Shown: in pieces, positions 24,143 to 31,518 of the stretch
Layout of the letters: every line of letters starts with the position of its first letter
How positions within the stretch are numbered: position 1 is the first letter of the stretch
Assembly (NCBI GenBank): GCA_009784025.1
Contig: WQVK01000026.1
Coordinates: 1-35,441, forward strand
From: Defluviitaleaceae bacterium
GTDB lineage: Bacteria; Bacillota; Clostridia; Lachnospirales; WQUN01
Direction of reading: 5' to 3'
Length of the DNA stretch: 35,441 nt
Notes under the pieces: generated by a model
Databases searched by the model: none
Told to the model about the DNA's origin: nothing
Seen by the model: the letters and a program-made list of their open reading frames with translations, nothing else
Translations under genes and position numbers: made by a program

Positions 24143-24178
24143 CCATAGCCAAAATGGCAGCGCAATTTTTGCACAAAA

Positions 24179-24209
24179 ATCAACTAATTACAAAATGTAA
24201 TTAGTTGAT
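24179..24209. repeat. 12-3-12 palindrome, copy 3
   Basis: CAACTAATTACA-AAA-TGTAATTAGTTG, extended by AT on each side; between the MITE and the 3' end of the Ca2+-ATPase gene. Confidence 0.85.
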
Positions 24210-24246
24210 TCGAGAATAATAGCTTGATAAGCCTCTTGAAGTTTTC

Positions 24247-26883
24247 CTAAATAAACCCTTTCCTATCATACATGCGCAATATCACCTTCCTGCCCAGGTC
24301 ACATAATATCACCGTAGACGCCAGGGCTATTACCATCGCCAGTTCCCGCAGGCTTAGGCCGGTGGTGCGGAACACTGTGCCGCCTAGGTATATCAATAGT
24401 AGCTGCATTGCAGATACCGCCAGCATTATTGCTATAAACATTTTGTTGCGTTCAATATAAGCCAGCAGGTTTAGGCGGTAGGTGCGGGCGTTTAGGCTGT
24501 TAAATACGCCGGCAAAAATAAACAGGCCAAAGAATGCAGTTAACAGATAGTTTTCGCTATTGCGGAAGAAGTTGGCAAAGAAAGGCAGCTTGAAAAACGC
24601 CAGGCTTAGCAGTGTGGTGTATATTCCCATCACTAAAATTTGATTGAACATATATCGGTTGATTATTGGTTCTGTGCGTTTTTTCGGGGCCTCTTTCATG
24701 TATTCTGGCAAAGATGGCTCGCCTGCGTAGGCCAGGCCGGCCAGGGTGTCCATAATCATGTTAATCCACAGCATTTGAATGACCGTAACCGGCACAGGCA
24801 CGCCAATAAACGGGCCTATTACAGAAATACCAACGGCGCAAAGGTTTATGCTAAGCTGGAAAATTAGAAACTTCCTTATACTTTTGAAAATAGTGCGGCC
24901 GTATAAAATAGATTTTACAATGGATACAAAATTATTATCCAGGATTACAATATCGCTGGCTTCTTTGGCAATTTCTGTGCCGCTGCCCATGCTAAAGCCT
25001 ACATCGGATTTTTTTAGGGCTGGTGCATCGTTTACGCCGTCGCCAGTCATACCTGCTACTAGGTCTAGCTCTTGGGCTAGGCGCACTAGGCGGCCTTTGT
25101 CTGAGGGTAGCGCCCGGGAGATTACTCTTATTTTTGGCAGGAGTTTTTTTAGCTGGGCGTCTGTTAGGTTGTTCATGTTGCGGCTGGTTAGTACGCCGCC
25201 GCTTTCGCCGGGGGCGATTAAGCCTAGCTTGGTGGCCACGCTTGCGGCAGTGTCGCGGTTGTCGCCGGTTACCATCACCACCTGTACCCCTGCGTTCATT
25301 ACCTCGGTTATGGCAGTTTTTGCCTCTGGGCGGATTTCATCCCTTATGCCCACAAAACCCACCAAAGTAAGGCCGCGGCGGGCTTGGGCGCTGGCTGTGT
25401 CTGGGGCCTCGCAAAGGGCCAGCAGGCGTATTCCGTCCTTAGATTGGGCGGCTAATATGCTACGAAGCTGCGCCGGGTGGGCGAAATCGTGACGATGGCC
25501 TTTTTCGTCCATGGCAAAGGTGCAGGCAGGTAGAAGATTCTCTGGCGCGCCTTTTAGCAGCACGGTTTTTGCCTCGCCATGGATGGCTGTTATGGACAGT
25601 TTATCTTTGGAATTAAATGGCTTGGTGAAGCCCTTCTGGCAAAGGGGCAGCCGTGCGGCGTCTTTCATCACATATTCTAGCAGGGCGCGGTCTGTGGAAT
25701 TGCCGCCCACCGCCACGGTTTTCATTTTCTTGGAGGTGATTTGCGCGCCATTATTATAGAAGCAGTTTAGCGCAACATTTTTGTAGATGCCGTGGTTCTT
25801 TAGATGCCCCGCCTCCAACAGCCGCCCGCTGCCGCATATGAAGGTTGTCACCTCCAGCAGGCCACGGGTTAATGTGCCGGTTTTGTCCGTAAACAGGATA
25901 TTTAGGCTGCCAGATGTTTCAATCCCAACCAGTTTACGCACCAGCACATTGCTTTTTAACATGCGGCGCATATTTGCACTTAGTACTACCGTTATCATCA
26001 TGGGCAGGCCTTCTGGCACGGCCATTACAATCACAGTTATGCCAAGGGTGATGGCCATCATCACATCTGAAACCACGGCCGAGGTATTGGAAAAATACAG
26101 CGAAATCTGCTGGGCGCTAAAATTATTGGCCAGCAGAATATTGTTGAAAAGATTAGCCCCCACCACAACAATGGCCGCGCCGTAGCCAAAGCGGCTGATG
26201 GTTTTAGAAAGCTGCGTAAGCCGCGCCTTTAGCGGGCTTTCTATCTTGGCCTCTTGCACATCTAAGGCCAGCATCCCGTAAAATGTGCCGTCGCCCACAC
26301 GGGTTACCAGCATCATGCCTTCTCCGGCGCAAACCACGCTGCCACGGAACAGCCCGCTGGGCGACAGGAAATCTTCCCCCCCGCCTCCTGGAGCTTTTGC
26401 AGCTTCTTTTGTCTCGCCATTTAACGCAGATTGGTCTACATCCACGGCCCCGGCAACAATTACGCCGTCTGCCGGAATCTTCTCGCCCGCACCAATATGC
26501 ACCACATCCCCCACGGCCAGCTCGCCTATATCGAGCTCTACAACGCGCCCATCCCGCAACACCCTACATTTAACAAAGGCCGCTTCTTCCTGCAATTTCT
26601 CAAAAACCGATTCACTACCATATTCCGAAAGCGTAGAAATAAGCGTGGCAAGCAGCACCGCCACCCCAATCCCCACAGATTCATACCAATTAGCATCCCT
26701 AAAAAGCAGCAACAAATTAACCCCAAGGGCCAACAACAATATCTTAATAATAGGGTCCCCAAAACTAGCCAAATACCGCGTAAAAAAACCAACCCGCGCT
26801 TTCTTAGTAAGCCGATTATCCCCATGTTGCCCCTTAGAAGCCGCAGCCTGAGCCGTGCTTAGCCCCTTGAAATTATCGTCCAT
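24247..26883 (-). CDS. P-type Ca2+-ATPase (PMCA/SERCA type)
   Basis: This 878-residue P2 ATPase exports Ca2+ across the membrane. The actuator domain has LNGETKEA (154-161). PEGLP in helix M4 is at 290-294. The phosphorylation site DKTGTLT is at 333-339, nucleotide-binding KGAPE at 444-448, and MVTGDN (537-542) and TGDGVNDAP (613-621) form the hinge. M6 carries NMIMDTLAGL with the Asn and Asp of the Ca2+ site. About ten membrane helices, two in the N-terminal half preceding the actuator. AAAAGGGCG precedes the ATG. A single gene with no regulatory partner beside it; ion choice rests on family motifs. Confidence 0.93.
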   Translation of the reverse strand: MDDNFKGLSTAQAAASKGQHGDNRLTKKARVGFFTRYLASFGDPIIKILLLALGVNLLLLFRDANWYESVGIGVAVLLATLISTLSEYGSESVFEKLQEEAAFVKCRVLRDGRVVELDIGELAVGDVVHIGAGEKIPADGVIVAGAVDVDQSALNGETKEAAKAPGGGGEDFLSPSGLFRGSVVCAGEGMMLVTRVGDGTFYGMLALDVQEAKIESPLKARLTQLSKTISRFGYGAAIVVVGANLFNNILLANNFSAQQISLYFSNTSAVVSDVMMAITLGITVIVMAVPEGLPMMITVVLSANMRRMLKSNVLVRKLVGIETSGSLNILFTDKTGTLTRGLLEVTTFICGSGRLLEAGHLKNHGIYKNVALNCFYNNGAQITSKKMKTVAVGGNSTDRALLEYVMKDAARLPLCQKGFTKPFNSKDKLSITAIHGEAKTVLLKGAPENLLPACTFAMDEKGHRHDFAHPAQLRSILAAQSKDGIRLLALCEAPDTASAQARRGLTLVGFVGIRDEIRPEAKTAITEVMNAGVQVVMVTGDNRDTAASVATKLGLIAPGESGGVLTSRNMNNLTDAQLKKLLPKIRVISRALPSDKGRLVRLAQELDLVAGMTGDGVNDAPALKKSDVGFSMGSGTEIAKEASDIVILDNNFVSIVKSILYGRTIFKSIRKFLIFQLSINLCAVGISVIGPFIGVPVPVTVIQMLWINMIMDTLAGLAYAGEPSLPEYMKEAPKKRTEPIINRYMFNQILVMGIYTTLLSLAFFKLPFFANFFRNSENYLLTAFFGLFIFAGVFNSLNARTYRLNLLAYIERNKMFIAIMLAVSAMQLLLIYLGGTVFRTTGLSLRELAMVIALASTVILCDLGRKVILRMYDRKGFI

Positions 26884-26975
26884 ATAAATCGCCCTTTTCT
26901 GTTTGTCTACGTGTACAAGTTATGCTGGAAAGTGGGAGGATATTACTAGAGCCGTAGTTGTGGGCGAGGGTCACT

Positions 26976-27072
26976 TTTTAGAAACCCCCTACGGGAATTT
27001 CGCAAAAGTTACAATTTCAATCTTTTACTCCTTCTGAAATTGCGTTTTTTGCAAGTTCAGAAGAATTCTAAC
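26976..27072 (-). repeat. Double-hairpin repeat, copy 4 (inverted)
   Basis: CCCCTACGGGAATTTCG, then GTTACAATTTCAATCTTT and GAAATTGCGTTTTTTGCAAG, the reverse complement of copy 3. The rest of 26884-27260 shows only the Noc promoter. Confidence 0.65.
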
Positions 27073-27222
27073 AAACATTTTCTTCCATTTACGCGAATGG
27101 ACTCTTATATTTCGTGTAGATTTACAAGGAACTGATAAATATCGACAGGTGATGGGTGTATTTTCTTGGCGGTTGGGTTAGATTCTGAAGATTTTATAAA
27201 TTCATTGCCCGCCTTTTTTGGA

Positions 27223-27231
27223 TGTTATACT
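27223..27231 (+). promoter_or_regulatory. Extended -10 promoter of noc/parB
   Basis: TGTTATACT is an extended -10 (TGn + TATACT) 30 bases before the start codon. A -35 is not evident at 17 bases (TTGCCC lies at 15). Confidence 0.5.
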
Positions 27232-27260
27232 GTCAAAAATTTACAAAGGATGTGGGAAAA

Positions 27261-28067
27261 ATGACAAAAGAAATACTTCAGCTTCCGGTAAACGCCATCG
27301 CGCCAAACCCGTACCAGCCGCGGCGCATTTTTAGCAGGAAAGGGTTGGACGAGCTGGCTGGGTCAATCAAGGTGTATGGCGTGCTGCAGCCAATCACCGT
27401 GCGGCTGATAAAAGACAGCCGTTACGAGCTAGTGGCCGGGGAGCGCCGCCTGCGGGCAAGCCGGATGGCTGGGCTAGAGACTATCCCCGCTATCCGGGTA
27501 GATATTAACGACCTAGACAGCGCCGTGCTGGCCATAATAGAAAACCTCCAGCGAGAAAACCTTCATTTTTTTGAAGAAGCAGAAGGCTTCCGCAACCTGA
27601 TGTATGATTATTCCTTTACCCAAGAGGCCGTCGCCGTTAGGGTGGGCAAAAGCCAATCCACAGTGGCCAATAAGCTACGCCTGCTGCGCCTGCCCCGCAA
27701 CATACAAAAATTTATTATAGAAAACGGCCTGACAGAGCGCCACGCCCGGGCAATCCTGCGCCTGCCCGGCGAAGAAGCCCAGCTAGCCACGCTACAACAA
27801 ATAGCCGCAGAAAACCTAACAGTAAACCGCGCCGAAGAAATAATAGAAGCCCAACTAATCCCACCCCCCGGCCTAAAAAAAGCCCAACCGATCCCCTTCA
27901 AAGCCTACCTGCGCGATATAAGAATCCTAACCAACTCCATAAAAACCGACCTAGACATAATCCGCCGTAGCGGCCTAGAAGCCCAATTCGACATGACCGA
28001 AATGGATAATGGCTACAACATAAACATAACAATAAGAAACAAAAATAAAGTGGAAAAACCCGCGTAG
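27261..28067 (+). CDS. ParB/Noc family DNA-binding CTPase
   Basis: This 268-residue protein has the N-terminal ParB domain with PNPYQPRR (15-22) and the CTP-binding GERRLRA (60-66). ENLQRENLHFFEEAEGF (94-110) follows. The central helix-turn-helix is at about 117-145 (TQEAVAVRVGKSQSTVANKLRLLRLP). A C-terminal dimerisation part has TNSIKTDLDIIRRSGLEAQ. The RRSG tail is closer to nucleoid-occlusion Noc than to chromosomal ParB, and no parA is adjacent, which fits Noc (moderate). AAAGGA precedes the ATG at 27261. It is a single gene with a strong terminator. Confidence 0.85.
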   Translation: MTKEILQLPVNAIAPNPYQPRRIFSRKGLDELAGSIKVYGVLQPITVRLIKDSRYELVAGERRLRASRMAGLETIPAIRVDINDLDSAVLAIIENLQRENLHFFEEAEGFRNLMYDYSFTQEAVAVRVGKSQSTVANKLRLLRLPRNIQKFIIENGLTERHARAILRLPGEEAQLATLQQIAAENLTVNRAEEIIEAQLIPPPGLKKAQPIPFKAYLRDIRILTNSIKTDLDIIRRSGLEAQFDMTEMDNGYNINITIRNKNKVEKPA

Positions 28068-28071
28068 CTTA

Positions 28072-28103
28072 AAAGGAGGCGATGTAAGATTGCCTCCTTT
28101 TTT
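28072..28103 (+). terminator. Intrinsic terminator of noc/parB
   Basis: AAAGGAGGC (28072-28080) pairs with GCCTCCTTT (28092-28100), then further T residues. Confidence 0.85.
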
Positions 28104-28114
28104 CAAATCAAAAC

Positions 28115-28141
28115 CAACTAATTACAAATTGTAATTAGTTG
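28115..28141. repeat. 12-3-12 palindrome, copy 4
   Basis: CAACTAATTACA-AAT-TGTAATTAGTTG, 12 bases after the noc terminator. Confidence 0.85.
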
Positions 28142-28183
28142 AAATGCCTCGCAACCACATGGCCCACAAATCACATGCCCAGA

Positions 28184-28263
28184 AGTGGCGGCAAAGTATC
28201 TACCTTGTAGCGTATGTGGGTGTATAGCCACAATAAGCTAAGGAGGGATATTTTGCCGCCACT
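28184..28263. other. Inverted repeat, possible structured RNA with three-way junction
   Basis: AGTGGCGGCAAA (28184-28195) and TTTGCCGCCACT (28252-28263) are perfect 12-base arms. Between them are two small hairpins: CTAC-CTT-GTAG (28200-28210) and TGTGG...CCACA (28215-28232). The layout suggests a folded RNA or the remains of a mobile element. It lies about 170 bases upstream of the DUF3798 gene. I cannot match it to a known riboswitch. Confidence 0.4.
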
Positions 28264-28436
28264 GCGCTCTTCCCGCGCAAAAAAGCCAGCGAAAAGCTCT
28301 CAAACCAAATAGCGATGCCTCTCAACGGCATTACACGTTGCGGGCAACGCGCCTAGAATAGTTACAACTCCTTGACAAACATCATGCAAATGTTATTTAA
28401 TTGACATCAAATTATAATATTTTAGGAGGAAACAAA

Positions 28437-29594
28437 ATGAAGAAAAAGATTTTAGGCCTTATTATGCTTGCTGCAGTAGTATTTGCCCTTGCGGCATGTG
28501 GCGGCGGCAACGGCGATGACGCTGTAACAGGCGCATCAGACGACGCAGACTGGGTTATTGGTATCATCACCGGTACAGTATCACAAGGTGAAGAAGAATA
28601 CCTAGCAGCAGCAAGAATGCAAGAGCGTTTTGGCAGTGACAGAATCGTGCGGGCTACATACCCCGACGCATTTGGTGCAGAAATGGAAACAACAATAGCC
28701 CAAGTGCAATGGTTGGTAGACCAAGGCGCGCGCGCAATCGTATTCGTTCAAGCAGTACCTGGTACTATCCCAGCAATCCAGCTTGTACGTGAAACAGTTG
28801 ACGAAAATATTCTGCTTTTCGCAGGTACAGTTCATGACCCACCAAGAGATATCGCACAACATGCAGATATCGCAGTTATTTCCGACGATCTTAACGTAGG
28901 CCCTCACATTGTACGCCAAGGTAATGCAATGGGCGCAGAAATTATGGCTCATATCTCTTTCCCACGCCACTTAGGTATGGAAAATATTGCAGTACGCCGC
29001 GAGCGCATGATGGCAGAAGCAGAAGCCCTAGGTATGGAATGGCTAGAAGTTACCGCGCCAGACCCAACCACAGAAGGCCTAGCAACAACTCAAATGTTCA
29101 TCCTTGAAGAAATTCCACGTATCATTGAAGAACACGGCGACCGCGTAGCATTCTTCTCTACAAACTGCGGCATGCAAGAGCCACTAATCACACAAATAAT
29201 CAACTACGGCGGTTTCTATCCGCTACAATGCTGCCCAAGCCCATTCCACGCGCTACCAGCAGCACTTAACATCGACATGGGCGGCCGCGAAGGCGACGTT
29301 CAATTCGTACTAGAGCAAACTGCAGCAGCAGTAACAGCACAAGGCGGTTCAGGCCGTATTTCTACATGGCCAGTGCCAATCAACATGCTTCTTATTGAAG
29401 CAGGCGTGCTTTACTCTATCGAATACCTTGAAGGTAACCTGTCTGGCCGTCACGACCGCGCAGCGCTTACACGCATCTTCAACAACGTTGCTCAAGGCTT
29501 CGGCGGCGGCGGCGTAGAGCTTGCAAACTGGATAGATGACCAAGGCACAATCGACAACTTCTATCTGTTGATGTCAAGCTTCGTAACTTTCTAA
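28437..29594 (+). CDS. DUF3798 family substrate-binding lipoprotein
   Basis: This 385-residue exported lipoprotein begins MKKKILGLIMLAAVV and has the lipobox LAAC with Cys21 as the lipidation site. The mature protein has the two-lobed type I periplasmic-binding fold: VIGIITGTVSQGEEEYLAAA, ATYPDAFGAEMETTIAQV, GARAIVFVQAVPGT, AHISFPRHLGMENIAVRR, EVTAPDPTTEG and AFFSTNCGMQEPL. These match the DUF3798 family as I know it. The four genes after it encode the rest of an ABC importer, so it is the binding protein; the ligand is unknown. TTTAGGAGG precedes the ATG at 28437. A strong terminator follows directly, allowing higher expression than the membrane parts. Confidence 0.9.
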   Translation: MKKKILGLIMLAAVVFALAACGGGNGDDAVTGASDDADWVIGIITGTVSQGEEEYLAAARMQERFGSDRIVRATYPDAFGAEMETTIAQVQWLVDQGARAIVFVQAVPGTIPAIQLVRETVDENILLFAGTVHDPPRDIAQHADIAVISDDLNVGPHIVRQGNAMGAEIMAHISFPRHLGMENIAVRRERMMAEAEALGMEWLEVTAPDPTTEGLATTQMFILEEIPRIIEEHGDRVAFFSTNCGMQEPLITQIINYGGFYPLQCCPSPFHALPAALNIDMGGREGDVQFVLEQTAAAVTAQGGSGRISTWPVPINMLLIEAGVLYSIEYLEGNLSGRHDRAALTRIFNNVAQGFGGGGVELANWIDDQGTIDNFYLLMSSFVTF

Positions 29595-29643
29595 GAACCT
29601 AATAATAAAGACCTCCCATTATTAAAGTTTTAGAAGATGGGGG

Positions 29644-29694
29644 CTTGGGGGAAGGAAACTTTTTAACAAGAGTTTTCTTCCCCCAAGGTTTTTT
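29644..29694 (+). terminator. Strong terminator between binding protein and ABC ATPase
   Basis: A 17-pair stem, CTTGGGGGAAG...(29644-29660) against ...CTTCCCCCAAG (29671-29687), with one G-T pair and a 10-base loop, followed by TTTTTT. Confidence 0.85.
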
Positions 29695-29706
29695 AAAATA
29701 CATCAC

Positions 29707-29813
29707 TATAGCGAAATAAATAAGAAACGGTTCCGCCAGAGCGGCACCCGAAACGCCGGGATAAGGCGTTTTAGGCGTGATAGGCGAGACATGTTTTGAA
29801 TTATTTCACTATA
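29707..29813 (+). mobile_element. MITE-like element, copy 6
   Basis: The ends TATAGCGAAATAA (29707-29719) and TTATTTCACTATA (29801-29813) enclose a CGGTTCCGCC/GGCGAGAC arm pair. It lies inside the transporter gene cluster, ending three bases before the AGGAG of the ATPase gene. Confidence 0.8.
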
Positions 29814-29828
29814 CATAGGAGTGACAAT

Positions 29829-31412
29829 GTGGAATATGTACTAGAACTAAACGGCATACACAAGGAATACGGGGAGAACGTGGTGCTGGACGAGGTATCG
29901 CTAAACATTAAGCCGGGCGAAATTTATGCCTTGCTTGGGGAAAATGGCGCAGGTAAGTCCACTTTGATGAATATTCTCTTTGGCATGACGGTAATCCACG
30001 AAACTGGCGGCTACCAGGGCGAAATAAAAGTAGCCGGCGAAGAAGTGCATTTTACCAAGCCAAACGACGCCCTTAAGGCTGGCATTGGCATGGTGCATCA
30101 GGAGTTTATGCTAATCCCCGGCTTCGATATTGTAGAAAATATCAAGCTAGGGCGCGAAGACACAACCCCCACGATTTTAAGCCGGATTTTTGGCAAAAAC
30201 CTAGAACGCCTCAACCGCGAAAAAATGGTAGAAGATTCACGTAAATCCCTAGACGCAATTGGCCTAAGCATAGAAGAGCATGTGCGGGTGGCTGGGCTGC
30301 CGGTAGGTTACATGCAATTTGTAGAAATAGCCCGTGAAATTGACAAAGAAAACATCAAGCTGCTGGTTTTCGACGAGCCAACCGCCGTGCTTACAGAAAG
30401 CGAAGCAGACCAGCTTCTTAGCATAATGAAAACGATTGCCTCTAAAGGCATTGCCATAATATTTATCACCCACCGCCTGCTGGAAGTAATGGAAGTTGCA
30501 GACCGCATGACAGTGCTGCGGGATGGGCAGGTTGTGGCCTCTAAGGCCATTGCAGACACGTCCGTGACAGAAATAGCAGAGATGATGGTAGGCCGCAAAG
30601 TGGCCGATATTGCAGTAGTGGAAGGCGAAGCCGCCGCTCGTGACAGCGCGCCCGTGGTAGTTAAAGTAGACAACCTTCGGGTAGAAATGCCAGGCGAACG
30701 TGTGCGGGGCGCAAGCTTCGACATACATGAAGGCGAAATATTTGGTATTGGCGGGCTTGCGGGCCAGGGTAAAGTTGGCATAGCCAACGGCTTTGCGGGG
30801 CTTTATTCCTCCAGCGGCGAAGTTGAAATATTTGGAGAAAAGCTTAACCTGTCAAAACTGGGCGATGCCCTGCGCAAGGGCGTAGCCTTTGTATCTGAAG
30901 ACAGGCGTGGCGTTGGGTTACTGCTGGAAGAAAGCATATCCCATAATATAATGTTCCGGGCAATGACGGTAAAAAGATCCTTCTTGCGAAGGTACGGCCC
31001 GTTGCGGATGCTACATTCCAAACGGATGCGCCGCCATGCCAAGGAAATGATAAAAACACTGGACATTCGCTGCTATAGCCGCCGCCAAAAAGTGGGCACA
31101 TTAAGCGGCGGTAACCAGCAAAAAGTCTGCCTGGCCGCAGCCCTAACTATGAACCCGCGGCTGCTAATAGTATCCGAGCCCACCAGGGGCATAGATATAG
31201 GCGCAAAAGAGCTAATACTAAACTATCTAACAAAATTGCGCAAAGAAGAAGGCCTAACCATAATAATGATATCCAGCGAACTAGCAGAACTACGCAGCAT
31301 CTGCGACCGCATAGCAATAATATCTGAAGGCAAAGTATCGGATATCCTATTGCCAAACGCCCCCGACGCAGATTTTGGGCTGGCAATGAGCGCTGTTGTT
31401 AAAAAAGGATAA
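29829..31412 (+). CDS. ABC transporter ATP-binding protein (two nucleotide-binding domains)
   Basis: This 528-residue tandem ATPase is of the sugar/nucleoside importer type. Domain 1 has Walker A GENGAGKST (37-45), a degenerate signature LPVGYMQ (157-163) and Walker B LLVFDEPTAVL (178-188). Domain 2 has a degenerate Walker A GLAGQGKV (307-314), a canonical LSGGNQQ (423-429) and LLIVSEPTRGIDIGA (443-457), where Ser replaces the Walker B Asp. Loss of consensus in domain 2 is normal for this class. I chose GTG 29829 with AGGAG ahead; the longer frame from 29796 reads through the MITE. It powers import with the two permeases downstream; the DUF3798 lipoprotein is the presumed receptor. Confidence 0.93.
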   Translation: MEYVLELNGIHKEYGENVVLDEVSLNIKPGEIYALLGENGAGKSTLMNILFGMTVIHETGGYQGEIKVAGEEVHFTKPNDALKAGIGMVHQEFMLIPGFDIVENIKLGREDTTPTILSRIFGKNLERLNREKMVEDSRKSLDAIGLSIEEHVRVAGLPVGYMQFVEIAREIDKENIKLLVFDEPTAVLTESEADQLLSIMKTIASKGIAIIFITHRLLEVMEVADRMTVLRDGQVVASKAIADTSVTEIAEMMVGRKVADIAVVEGEAAARDSAPVVVKVDNLRVEMPGERVRGASFDIHEGEIFGIGGLAGQGKVGIANGFAGLYSSSGEVEIFGEKLNLSKLGDALRKGVAFVSEDRRGVGLLLEESISHNIMFRAMTVKRSFLRRYGPLRMLHSKRMRRHAKEMIKTLDIRCYSRRQKVGTLSGGNQQKVCLAAALTMNPRLLIVSEPTRGIDIGAKELILNYLTKLRKEEGLTIIMISSELAELRSICDRIAIISEGKVSDILLPNAPDADFGLAMSAVVKKG

Positions 31413-31480
31413 TACCGTCAGGGGCGCGCCCCTGCACCCCCTTGTTTTCTGAAAAAAGAAGCAGAAACTCTAGCTTTTCA
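31411..31480 (+). repeat. AATACCGT 3' element after ATPase gene
   Basis: AATACCGT overlaps the stop codon. It is followed by the hairpin CAGGGGC-GC-GCCCCTG, CACCCCC and TTTTCTGAAAAAAGAAGC, in the same order as after valS and the EamA gene. Confidence 0.6.
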
Positions 31481-31518
31481 GGAAGAATTCGGGATTTGAT
31501 ATAAAACGGAGGGAATAT

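Noticed and set aside
28184-28263. Purine riboswitch for the DUF3798 transporter
   Set aside because: The conserved junction bases and loop-loop sequences of the purine aptamer are not present; only the general stem layout resembles it.
28372-28419. Two TTGACA hexamers (28372 and 28401) and a TATAAT (28413) before the DUF3798 gene
   Set aside because: No pair has 16-18 base spacing: 35 bases from the first, 6 from the second. The real promoter is not decided by sequence.
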